Positions 17,261 to 25,094 of a DNA stretch of 44,060 nucleotides are shown in pieces. Numbering within the stretch: position 1 is the first letter of the stretch; each line of letters opens with the position of its first letter. The stretch lies in NCBI GenBank assembly GCA_050010115.1, contig JBEKLQ010000023.1:1-44060 (forward strand). The letters run 5' to 3'. The position numbers and the translations under genes were made by a program. A model generated the notes under the pieces. It did no database searches. It was given only the letters and a program-made list of their open reading frames with translations, and had not been told where the DNA came from. Source of the stretch: JAKACA01 sp050010115. Lineage in GTDB: Bacteria > Actinomycetota > Acidimicrobiia > Acidimicrobiales > Bog-793.

Positions 17261-17602
17261 GTCACATGGTGGCGAAGGATCCGAGACGTATTGGAACCGG
17301 TTGACTCCGCGAGTGTGCACCTCGAGGGCCTCGACGTAGCATGCGCCGATGGGGTTTCTCTTTCGAAAGCTCACCCGGCTTCTACGAACCCGGAAAGAGC
17401 GGAAGGCGCGCAGCGGGCGCTCTCGTCGCTAGGCGTCAGGTGGTGACCGAGTACCGGTAGACCTCGCCGTCACTTCCCAGCAGGGCGCGGACCGCCTAGA
17501 ATGAGTGCGCGAGGGAAGGCGGAGTCGATGGAGACGGCTAGTTGTTGTGGCGGCACGGAGTGGGAAGCGGCGCGCGCTCAGTCGTCGGGACCCGAGGCGG
17601 CA
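17261..17602. other. gene-poor stretch between YjbR and the propeller gene
   Basis: The only plausible coding sequence here is the 27-codon basic frame at 17349. The open frame of the downstream propeller gene extends into this region from 17501, but that part lacks any signal-peptide or family character. I see no strong hairpin or clear promoter. Confidence 0.4.
17349..17432 (+). CDS. possible 27-aa basic peptide
   Basis: ATG 17349 opens 27 codons ending TAG at 17430-17432. The peptide begins MGFLFRKLTRLLRTRKERK and is then almost all Arg, Lys, Ser and Gly, so it is amphipathic at the start and very basic overall. There is no clear ribosome site, and an overlapping frame begins at ATG 17341. 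I do not recognise it. It could be a real small protein or chance in GC-rich DNA. Confidence 0.2.
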   Translation: MGFLFRKLTRLLRTRKERKARSGRSRR

Positions 17603-18805
17603 ATGAGACGCCGCCCTTTGATCTCCAAACTCGGGGGACTGGTCGCAGTCATGGTGGGGTCGCCGGTCTTGGCACTGAGCCTGACGGTTGGCACAGTGGC
17701 CGCCTCCCCAGTCGGCAACATTAAGGTTTACCACGGCATCGGCGACAGCTATGGGATCACAGCCGGGTCCGACGGTGCCGTCTGGTTCGCCGACCGCGAC
17801 AACAACTCGATCGGGCGGATCACGACCGCAGGGAAGGTCACCGACTACACCGGGACCGGCATCAGCAATCCCGTCGACATCACGGGCGGGCCGGACGGGG
17901 CCCTCTGGTTCACGAACCGCGACAACAACTCGATCGGGCGGATCACAACCGCCGGAGTCGTGACCAACTACAGCGGGACCGGCATCGACGGTCCCGTCGG
18001 GATCACGACCGGGCCCGACGGGGCCCTCTGGTTCACCAACGAGTACAACAGCTCGATCGGGCGGATCACGACTGCCGGGGTGGTCACCAACTACACCGGG
18101 ACCGGCATCGACGGTCCCGTCGGGATCACGGCCGGGCCCGATGGGGCCCTCTGGTTCACCAACGAGTACAACAGCTCGATCGGGCGGATCACAACCGCCG
18201 GTGTGGTGACCAGCTACAGCGGGACCGGCATCTTGCAGCCCGTCGACATCACGGCCGGATCCGACGGGGCCCTCTGGTTCACCAACGAGTACAACAACTC
18301 GATCGGGCGGATCACGACCGCCGGTGTGGTCACCGACTACACCGGGACCGGCATCTTGCAGCCCCTCGACATCACGGCCGGGCCCGACGGCGCCCTGTGG
18401 TTCACCGGCGTCACCTCCATCGGGCGTCTCACCACCGCTGGAGTCTTCACCACCTATGAACGCAACGGGCTCAGCTTCATGCACGGGATCACGGCGGGGC
18501 CCCGCGGAACGGTGTGGTTCACCGACCCTGCTGCGGGCTCGATCGGGCGGATTGCGACCCCCGCCATCAAAAGGCTCGCCCCCCGTTCGGGCGCCCCGTG
18601 CACGACGGTGGTCATCACCGGGTACAACCTCTCTCACGCTACGCAAGTCGCCTTCAACGGAACTCTCTCCACCATCGTGTCCGACAGCGCCACCAAGATC
18701 GTCACGACGGTGCCAGTCGGCGCCACCACTGGTCCCGTATCAGTGACTATTGCCAGTAACACGGCGATCAGCAGCCAGACCTTCAAGGTGACCAAGAGGG
18801 TCTAG
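17603..18805 (+). CDS. secreted streptogramin-lyase-like beta-propeller with C-terminal TIG domain
   Basis: The product (400 residues from ATG 17603) starts MRRRPLISKLGGLVAVMVGS and has a signal peptide ending near AASPVG. The body repeats a 41-residue blade, IGRITTAGVVT then GPDGALWFT, as in Vgb (virginiamycin B lyase) propellers. The DNA repeats with a 123-bp period and successive units are nearly identical, implying recent duplication. From about residue 318 a TIG/IPT domain follows: IKRLAPRSGAPCTTVVITGY. True Vgb is cytoplasmic and linearises streptogramins; a secreted form with a TIG domain is more likely a surface binding protein. The frame is open to 17501, but the signal peptide and GAGGCGGCA before the ATG favour 17603. 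Confidence 0.8.
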   Translation: MRRRPLISKLGGLVAVMVGSPVLALSLTVGTVAASPVGNIKVYHGIGDSYGITAGSDGAVWFADRDNNSIGRITTAGKVTDYTGTGISNPVDITGGPDGALWFTNRDNNSIGRITTAGVVTNYSGTGIDGPVGITTGPDGALWFTNEYNSSIGRITTAGVVTNYTGTGIDGPVGITAGPDGALWFTNEYNSSIGRITTAGVVTSYSGTGILQPVDITAGSDGALWFTNEYNNSIGRITTAGVVTDYTGTGILQPLDITAGPDGALWFTGVTSIGRLTTAGVFTTYERNGLSFMHGITAGPRGTVWFTDPAAGSIGRIATPAIKRLAPRSGAPCTTVVITGYNLSHATQVAFNGTLSTIVSDSATKIVTTVPVGATTGPVSVTIASNTAISSQTFKVTKRV

Positions 18806-18818
18806 AACGGTCTAGAAC
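18799..18818 (+). repeat. tandem GGTCTAGAAC spanning a stop codon
   Basis: GGTCTAGAAC occurs twice head to tail. The first copy carries the TAG stop of the propeller gene. It looks like a small local duplication. Confidence 0.6.
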
Positions 18819-19166
18819 TGAACCCGGCACTCGAGCTGAATCGGCCGGCGACAACCCTCGCAAGTTAGACCGACGCGGCGCGCGTCGTGGCCTGGCGCGG
18901 GCTGGCGCGGGCTGGCGCGGCGCGAGCGGCCTCTCTCCAGATTCTGAAGCGGGAGCTCCGGGCGGCGTACTCGGAAGGCGAGCAGCGCAACATCGGCTGA
19001 GCGCCGCCCGCCTGCCACAGTGTCGAGGCATCGGCGTGAGTCTCAGCCGATCCGAACAGATCTCACAGCAGTTCCTCAGCTTGCGACCGTAAACATAATT
19101 CTGACCAGCGTTACCGCGACGTAGGTAGTTCTTCGATAAGCGCGCACGAAACGAATAGAGGCCCGA
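18806..19166. other. gap before the ABC permease
   Basis: No gene is apparent. The stretch holds a short tandem of CTGGCGCGGG (about three copies near 18893-18922). Towards 19090-19150 it becomes AT-richer than its surroundings, which suits a promoter for the permease. I see no unambiguous hexamers. Confidence 0.4.
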
Positions 19167-20630
19167 ATGTTTCTCACCTATTTGCGCCGAGAGCTCCGGC
19201 GACGCGGCAAGCAGGCGATCGTCGTGGCGATCGGTCTTGCCATCGGAATCGGCCTCGTGATGACCGTCTCGGCGGCCTCCGCAGGCGTCAAGACGGCTCA
19301 AGGAGAGGTGCTTCACTCGCTGTACGGCGTCGGCACCGATATGACCGTCACGCAAACGGCGACATTCGGCACCGGAGGAGCACAGCGGTTCAACTTCGGC
19401 GCAGGATCGGGCACCCGCCCGGCCGCCGGCACGCACATCTCGCGGAACACGCTCCGGGCAGCGCCTGGAGAGGCGGCGTTCTCCGCGACGGACGTGTCCA
19501 AGGTGGCGACATTGCACGGTGTCGCGGCAGCGACCGGCGGCCTCGCCCTGACTGACACCAGCTTCTCCGGGACGATCCCGAACTTCACGCCAGGTTCGGG
19601 CAGCTTCCCGCGTACTGGTGGGCCGGGCTCCTCGTTCAACATCAACTCGTTAACCGTCGACGGCATCCAGATCTCGGGCACCGTTGGCCCGCTCAGCGCG
19701 TCGCAGATCACGAAGGGAACGTATTTCAGCGCCGGGGACAACAACGCGCTCGTCGCGATCGTGAGCTCCTCCTACGCGACGCAGAACAAGTTGAGCGTCG
19801 GTTCGACGGTGGATGTCGCCGGCAAGACACTCAAGGTCATCGGAATCGCGTCTTCGTCCAGCTCCACTGATGTCTTCATCCCGCTCGGCACCGCCCAGAC
19901 GCTCGCCGGGTTGAAGAACGACGTGACGATCATCTACGTGAGCGCCTCGAGCGCCTCCGGAGTCTCCTCCGTCGCCGCTGCAGTGAAGACGGCGATCCCG
20001 AAGGGCACCGTCACCACCTCCGCCAGCCTGGCGAGCGAGGTGACCGGGTCGATCTCGAGCGCCTCCAACCTCGCCACGCACCTCGGCAAGTGGCTGTCGA
20101 TCGCAGCGCTCATCGTGGCGTTCTTGATCGCCGGACTGTTGATGATGGCGGCAGTCTCCCGGCGGGTGCAGGAGTTCGGCACACTCAAAGCCATCGGATG
20201 GCGGACGCGCCGGGTCGTCGGACAGGTCATGGGTGAGGGTGTCACGCTCGGGCTCGCCGGAGGTGTGATCGGCATCCTGTTCGGGATAGCCGGAGGGGCG
20301 ATCGTGTCGGCGATCTCGCCCTCGCTGACGGCAACGGTCGGGTCCTCATTCGCGACCGGCGGTGGAGGATTCGGGTTCGGCGGTGGGAGCACGTTCACGG
20401 GCGGGTCCACGCCCTTCGGCTCCGGGTCCGGCTTCGCCGGCGCCGGTGGTCGTGCGGCCGCCACGAGCGCCGCCCGCACGGTTGCCGTCCACCTCAATGC
20501 ACCGTTGCAGGGCGGGACGATCGCGATCGCCGTGGCGCTGGCGATCGCCGGCGGTCTCGTGGCGGGAGCGTTCGGCTCCTGGAGAGCGGCTCGGCTCCGC
20601 CCGGCTGCAGCGCTCCGGAGGGTCGAATGA
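19167..20630 (+). CDS. FtsX/MacB-type ABC transporter permease
   Basis: The 487-residue product has the plan of MacB-type permeases. An N-terminal helix (RGKQAIVVAIGLAIGIGLVM, about 13-32) is followed by a long extracytoplasmic domain of about 270 residues. Three helices close the protein: WLSIAALIVAFLIAGLLMMA near 311, GVTLGLAGGVIGILFGIAGG near 353, and a last one near 455. The phrase RRVQEFGTLKAIGWRTRRVV between the helices is the FtsX signature. A Gly/Phe/Ser-rich insert lies near 395-430. It works with the ATPase 69 bp downstream. Such pairs use ATP to drive envelope changes or lipoprotein/peptide export rather than ordinary uptake. Confidence 0.9.
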   Translation: MFLTYLRRELRRRGKQAIVVAIGLAIGIGLVMTVSAASAGVKTAQGEVLHSLYGVGTDMTVTQTATFGTGGAQRFNFGAGSGTRPAAGTHISRNTLRAAPGEAAFSATDVSKVATLHGVAAATGGLALTDTSFSGTIPNFTPGSGSFPRTGGPGSSFNINSLTVDGIQISGTVGPLSASQITKGTYFSAGDNNALVAIVSSSYATQNKLSVGSTVDVAGKTLKVIGIASSSSSTDVFIPLGTAQTLAGLKNDVTIIYVSASSASGVSSVAAAVKTAIPKGTVTTSASLASEVTGSISSASNLATHLGKWLSIAALIVAFLIAGLLMMAAVSRRVQEFGTLKAIGWRTRRVVGQVMGEGVTLGLAGGVIGILFGIAGGAIVSAISPSLTATVGSSFATGGGGFGFGGGSTFTGGSTPFGSGSGFAGAGGRAAATSAARTVAVHLNAPLQGGTIAIAVALAIAGGLVAGAFGSWRAARLRPAAALRRVE

Positions 20631-20699
20631 TCGCGAGCGAGACGCCCGCAAACACACGACCCCACCCGAGCAAGCAAGCGAGCAAGGAAGGCCACCCCC

Positions 20700-21413
20700 A
20701 TGTACGAGCTCACTGATGTCCGGAAGTACTTCGACAAGAACGGCCGGAACGTGCGTGCGCTCGACGGCGTCAACCTCGTGATCGAGGACGGAGAGTTCCT
20801 CGCCGTCCAGGGCCCGACCGGGCAGGGCAAGTCGACGCTCCTCCAGTTGCTCGGCGGGCTCGATCGGCCGAGTGCCGGCCGGGTAATCTTCGACGGGCGC
20901 GACCTGGCGAAGCTCGGTGAGAACGAGCTGGCCGATCTACGGGCGTCGACCTTCGGGTTCATCTTCCAGACCTTCAACCTGATCCCGACGCTCACCGCGC
21001 AGGAGAACGTCGAAACCGCCCTCGTCCCGCTGCACAAAAAGGCCGCCGACCGGCAGCAAGCCGCGCGCCAGACGCTCGAAGAGCTCGGCCTCGGCGACCG
21101 GGCGACCCACCTTCCTTCAGAGCTGTCCGGGGGTCAACAGCAGCGCGTCGCGATCGCCCGAGCGCTCGTGAAGAACCCGAAAGTGCTGCTCGCCGACGAA
21201 CCGACGGGGAACCTCGACGAGGACACTCGCGACGATATCGTGGGCCTCTTGGAAGGGCTGTGGCGTGACCGAGGGCTCACGCTGGTGATCGTCACCCACG
21301 ACAGCGCCATCGCCCGCCGCGCCGCCCGCATCGCGATCATGAAGGGCGGCAAGGTGTCGATGAAGAAACCGACGGCGCCACGCCAGCCGGTTGCGTCCGG
21401 CTCAGGCAACTGA
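20700..21413 (+). CDS. MacB/LolD-type ABC transporter ATP-binding protein
   Basis: The 237-residue product is the ATPase partner of the permease before it. Walker A is GPTGQGKST at about 38-46, with Gln where Ser is usual. The signature is LSGGQQQRVAIARAL near 141, Walker B VLLADEPTGNLDE near 161 and the switch His in VIVTHD near 198. The phrase DEPTGNLDE is typical of the LolD/MacB/FtsE group. The ribosome site AAGGAAGG stands before the ATG at 20700. The C-terminal tail (MKKPTAPRQPVASG) is short and basic. The mug gene begins 14 bp after the stop, so the three may be one transcript. Confidence 0.93.
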   Translation: MYELTDVRKYFDKNGRNVRALDGVNLVIEDGEFLAVQGPTGQGKSTLLQLLGGLDRPSAGRVIFDGRDLAKLGENELADLRASTFGFIFQTFNLIPTLTAQENVETALVPLHKKAADRQQAARQTLEELGLGDRATHLPSELSGGQQQRVAIARALVKNPKVLLADEPTGNLDEDTRDDIVGLLEGLWRDRGLTLVIVTHDSAIARRAARIAIMKGGKVSMKKPTAPRQPVASGSGN

Positions 21414-21427
21414 CCTCCGGGCGAACC

Positions 21428-21931
21428 GTGCCCGACGTCATCGCTCCCGATCTCGACGTCCTCTTCTGCGGTATCAACCCCGGGCTCTGGTCTGCCGCGG
21501 TAGGGCATCACTTCGCCCGGCCGGGCAACCGGTTCTGGAAGGTGCTGCAGGCGTCGGGTTTCTCGGAGGAGCTGCTCGATCCGTCCGAAGAGGCTCGCCT
21601 GCTCGAGCTCGCCCTCGGGATCACGAACCTGGTGCCCCGCTCGTCAGCCACGGCGGCCGAGCTCGGTCGTGACGAGTTGCAGGCGGGTGCCAGGCGGCTC
21701 GTACGGACCGTGGCACGGTGGCGGCCGCGCTACGTCGCCTTCCTTGGAATGACGGCGTACCGCCTCGCCTTCGATCGGCCTCGCGCTGGCATCGGTGAGC
21801 AGCCCGAACCACTGTCGACCGCTCGAGTCTGGCTGCTGCCAAATCCGAGCGGCGTTCAAGCGCGCTACCAACTCCCTGAGCTAGCGGCGGCGTTCGCCGT
21901 TCTGCGGGAAGCGGCAAGGCGAACTTGTTGA
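21428..21931 (+). CDS. mug: G/U mismatch-specific DNA glycosylase
   Basis: The 167-residue product is a Mug/TDG-type uracil-DNA glycosylase, which removes uracil (or thymine and etheno-C) opposite G to start base-excision repair. The two family motifs are present: LFCGINPGLWSA near 12-23 with the water-positioning Asn at about 17, and LLPNPSGVQARY near 137-148, which enters the minor groove. PGNRFWKVL (near 32) and GITNLVPRSSATAAEL near 63-78 also match. The start is GTG 21428. It probably shares a transcript with the ABC transporter upstream, although the link is not functional in an obvious way. Confidence 0.92.
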   Translation: MPDVIAPDLDVLFCGINPGLWSAAVGHHFARPGNRFWKVLQASGFSEELLDPSEEARLLELALGITNLVPRSSATAAELGRDELQAGARRLVRTVARWRPRYVAFLGMTAYRLAFDRPRAGIGEQPEPLSTARVWLLPNPSGVQARYQLPELAAAFAVLREAARRTC

Positions 21932-21974
21932 CCTGATCAGACAACGCGCCGACCTCTGTTTACGATGGCTGTCA

Positions 21975-23654
21975 ATGGGCAAGCGTCGACCGTTGCTCAT
22001 CGCCGGCGGAGTCCTCCTCGTCGTGGCCCTCGTGGTCACGCTCGTCACAGTCGGTCTTGGAGCAGGCAAGTCGACTTCGCGTCCCACGAGCACGTCGTCC
22101 AGCACGTCGGTTCCGGCGAGCACAGTGCCGGCAACCACCTCACCCAACCCGGCCGACAGCCGCACGTTCCTCGGTCCCGACGGTGTGGAGGCGTCGTGGG
22201 TGATCGCGGAGAACAAGCTGCCGGGCACGACGGCATGGGAGATCGGAAGGCAGCCCAAGAGCGGGTCGATCCAGGGCTTTGCCAACGTCACCTACGCCTC
22301 GGTGGGCAACCGGGTGACGCTCTACGTCGACAGCACGGCTCTGAGCTTTCGTGTCGAGGCTTTCCGCATGGGGTACTACGGCGGCAAGGGCGGCCGCCTC
22401 GTCTGGATATCCGCCGAGGCGACCGGCCGAGTCCAGCCAGCCTGCCCGCTGACTCGCGGGATCAACATGGTGGCGTGCGACAACTGGAAGCCCTCGATCA
22501 CGTTCCGGGTCACGTCGGTGTTCCTGCCCGGTGAGTACCTCCTGAAGCTCGTCGGCAGCGGCGGTGAGCAGAGCTACATCCTGCTCACTGTCTGGGATCC
22601 GTCGAGCCACGCGGCCTATCTCTTCAAAGGCGACGTGTACACCGAACAAGCCTGGAACACCTACGGCGGCTATACGTTCTACCAAGGACTCGGGACCTGT
22701 GCCCCCACCTACCCACCGTGCAACCGGGCGCGAGTCGTGTCGTTCGACCGCCCCATGGCCACAGGAGAGGGCGCCTCTGACTTCCTCAGCAACGAGTACC
22801 CCCTGCTCCGCCTCATGGAGGAGAACGGCCTCGATGTCACCTATGCCGACGACCTCACCGTCGAGCAGCACCCTTCGATCCTGCTGCAGCACCGGACGCT
22901 GCTCTCCCTCGGGCACGACGAGTGCTGGTCGCTGGCCGAGCGCCTTGCTGCCCAGCGAGCGCAGGACCATGGGGTCAACATGATCTTCTTCGGAGCGAGC
23001 GCCGTCCTGCGCCACGTCCGCCTGCAGTCATCCTCGCTCGGGCCCGATCGTGAGCTCGTCGACTACCGCGACTCCAGCGAGGACCCGCTCAACGGCAAGG
23101 GAAACCCGCTCGAGGTCACGGGTAACGCTTGGTTCTCGCCGCCGGCGGACTGGCCCGAGAGCGGGTTCGTCGGCGAGATGTACGCCGGCTACCTCGAGCC
23201 CGGCACGCCAGCCGCCCCGTTCGTCGTCGAGGATGCGAGCGCCTGGATCTTCAGGGGGACCGGCCTGCACGACGGCTCCGCCATCCCCGGTGTCGTCGAG
23301 GCTGACTTCGACCACGTAGCCTCGTCATGGCCGATGCCGTCCGATCTCCAGGTGCTGGGGCACTCGCCGATCCCCCTGTCCGATGTGCAGACCGACCTCG
23401 GAGAGTGGGGGCAGGACACCTACTCGGACGCGACGTACTACACGACCGCCTCCAGCAAAGCCGGAGTCTTCGACAGCGGCAACAACAACTGGATCAACTC
23501 GCTCAGCCCTTGCTCGACGCGCTCGGCGACGTGCTCAGCCGGCATCATGCAGAAGATCACGGGCAACCTCCTGTGGCTCCTCGGGCAGGGCCCGGCAGGT
23601 CGGATCGTCCCGTCGGTGGCGAACTGGAAGTTCGTGGTCCCTGCCGGGTCGTGA
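21975..23654 (+). CDS. membrane-anchored DMFase beta-subunit-like protein (DMFA2_C)
   Basis: The 559-residue product begins with a basic N-terminus and one membrane segment (PLLIAGGVLLVVALVVTLVT, about 6-25), then a Ser/Thr/Pro-rich linker to about residue 60. The body matches the large-subunit C-terminal domain of N,N-dimethylformamidase: AFRMGYYGGKGGRLVW near 134, GEYLLKLVGSGGEQSYILLT near 184, FDRPMATGEGASDFLSNEY near 259, LSLGHDECWS near 313 and FFGASAVLRHVRLQ near 337. DMFase itself is cytoplasmic and has a separate small subunit, which is not seen here. This anchored version is therefore likely a different hydrolase or a binding protein. The start ATG 21975 is 43 bp after mug. Confidence 0.82.
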   Translation: MGKRRPLLIAGGVLLVVALVVTLVTVGLGAGKSTSRPTSTSSSTSVPASTVPATTSPNPADSRTFLGPDGVEASWVIAENKLPGTTAWEIGRQPKSGSIQGFANVTYASVGNRVTLYVDSTALSFRVEAFRMGYYGGKGGRLVWISAEATGRVQPACPLTRGINMVACDNWKPSITFRVTSVFLPGEYLLKLVGSGGEQSYILLTVWDPSSHAAYLFKGDVYTEQAWNTYGGYTFYQGLGTCAPTYPPCNRARVVSFDRPMATGEGASDFLSNEYPLLRLMEENGLDVTYADDLTVEQHPSILLQHRTLLSLGHDECWSLAERLAAQRAQDHGVNMIFFGASAVLRHVRLQSSSLGPDRELVDYRDSSEDPLNGKGNPLEVTGNAWFSPPADWPESGFVGEMYAGYLEPGTPAAPFVVEDASAWIFRGTGLHDGSAIPGVVEADFDHVASSWPMPSDLQVLGHSPIPLSDVQTDLGEWGQDTYSDATYYTTASSKAGVFDSGNNNWINSLSPCSTRSATCSAGIMQKITGNLLWLLGQGPAGRIVPSVANWKFVVPAGS

Positions 23655-24314
23655 GCCTGGCGGGCGCTGCCGGGATCCGAGCCCGACACGGCGCCGGCTA
23701 GATCACCGGCAGCGTCACGTCCGCCACCAACGCGGGTGCTGCAATCGGGTTAGTGACCACCTTGGTCGGTCGGTCTCTGAGGCCGGCAGTACTACGGCAG
23801 CCCGTCGCCTCTCGGCCGCGGCATGAGCTGCCGCGGCATGAGCATGAGGTCGCGGGAATCGGACGACTTGGGGGACTGGCTGGGTGTCCTCGGGGCGCTC
23901 GATCTCTGATGGTGGGACGGGAGGAGTCGATCGATCAGCAATGCGATCAGCAATGCGGGGTCCCATAGGGACCGCCAATCTCCCTCCGAGAGCGGAGGAA
24001 CTCTAGCCCAAGATGAACTGGCCGAATTCTACTCCATTTGGGTAGCCCAGGGGCCCAGGCCAACATGACTCGGCTTTTGTGACGATGCAGCGTGCACTTG
24101 GCAAACCAATAGTCACAATGCAGTGCGTCCTAACCTCACACGTCGTCCCTCTACGACGGCGACTCCTTGACTCGCCCTTGGGGTCTCCTCCGGGAATCGA
24201 GCTGCGATCCCGCAAGTCGCGCAACAACTGGGCGCGCTGACACGTCCCTAGCTCCAAGTGAGAGCGTTCTCGTGAGACCCACCGGGCAACCACTGTGCCT
24301 GGTTGCCGGCGGGG
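23655..24314. other. 660-bp gap with no convincing gene
   Basis: Frames here look like Arg/Pro/Ser-rich shadows and none has a family motif or ribosome site. Small features are a hairpin GCCGG/CCGGC (23693-23710) just past the DMFase-like stop, a direct repeat of GATCAGCAATGC near 23934, and a separated inverted repeat TTGTGAC/GTCACAA (24077-24118). Its GC content drops near 24010-24120. A small RNA cannot be excluded but I see no support for one. Confidence 0.4.
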
Positions 24315-24929
24315 TCAGACGGGGAACTGGCGCCGACCGCGCTCCTTCGCCCGGAGTATGTCGAGGGTGGCGCTGACACAGTCGGGGTCGAAATACGTAC
24401 CAACGTGCTCTTGAAGGTAGGCCCGGGCGCGGCCTGCGCTGTAGATCGTCTTCCGGTAGCTCCGGGGGTGCGTGAGGGCGTCGTAGACATCCACCACGGC
24501 GAGCACCCGTCCGAACACAGGAATCGCCTCGCCGGCCAGCCCATCGGGATATCCGGCGCCGTCCCAGCGCTCGTGGTGAGCGCGAACGCCGGCCGCCATG
24601 GAAGCCAGGGCCGGAGAGATCGCGAGCAGCATCTTTGCGCCGATGATCGGGTGGCGCTGAACCTCCTCTGTCTCCTCGGGCGTCAGCCGACCTTCCTTGA
24701 CGAGAACTTCTGGCGAGAGGCCGAGCTTGCCCAGGTCGTGGAGGACGCCGGCGTGAGCCACGATGAGGCGGTCCGGACTGGCGAGGTCAAGCTGCGTGGC
24801 AAGCAGCCCAGCCAGACTACCCACGCGTCCGGAGTGTCTGCCTGTCAGTCCGTCATAGGAGGAGACGGCCAGACGCAACGCGCGAACGAGCGATTGCTCC
24901 TGTCTCTCCGATGCGCTGTTTCCGGCCAT
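24315..24929 (-). CDS. HD-GYP domain phosphohydrolase
   Basis: The 204-residue product is one HD-GYP domain. It shows HAGVLHDLGKLG at about 57-68 (metal-binding HD), RHPIIGAKML near 91 and HHERWDGAGYPDGLAGEAIP near 118-137, the extended GYP motif. Proteins of this type break down cyclic di-GMP, although single-domain versions may act on other nucleotides. No sensor or receiver domain is attached, so the signal must come from elsewhere. A TTG (24953) and a GTG (24944) lie upstream in frame; I prefer the ATG at 24929, preceded by CACAGGA. It is followed on the same strand by nothing close. Confidence 0.88.
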   Translation of the reverse strand: MAGNSASERQEQSLVRALRLAVSSYDGLTGRHSGRVGSLAGLLATQLDLASPDRLIVAHAGVLHDLGKLGLSPEVLVKEGRLTPEETEEVQRHPIIGAKMLLAISPALASMAAGVRAHHERWDGAGYPDGLAGEAIPVFGRVLAVVDVYDALTHPRSYRKTIYSAGRARAYLQEHVGTYFDPDCVSATLDILRAKERGRRQFPV

Positions 24930-25094
24930 GTCCTGTGAAATCACCCTCGTCAACGATACCAGTGCCGTAGCGGCTCACCGACTAATACGGCAATAATCTG
25001 CCGTTAGCGGGGCTTGACGACTGCGAGCTTGGTCGCCCCGATCTGTGCGAGGTGCACCACCAGTCACGCAGCGAAAACCCCCACGACAACCACC

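Noticed and set aside
17760..18420. CRISPR-like regular repeats
   Set aside because: The period is 123 bp, whole units repeat, and the sequence is coding. There are no unique spacers.
17429..18646. 405-codon minus-strand frame with regular repeats
   Set aside because: The repeats mirror the 123-bp blade repeats of the propeller gene on the plus strand.
24077..24118. Inverted repeat TTGTGAC/GTCACAA as a further copy of the 41-bp element or a Crp site
   Set aside because: Arm sequence and spacing differ from the 41-bp element, and the 28-bp gap is too wide for a Crp site. It is not next to a gene start.
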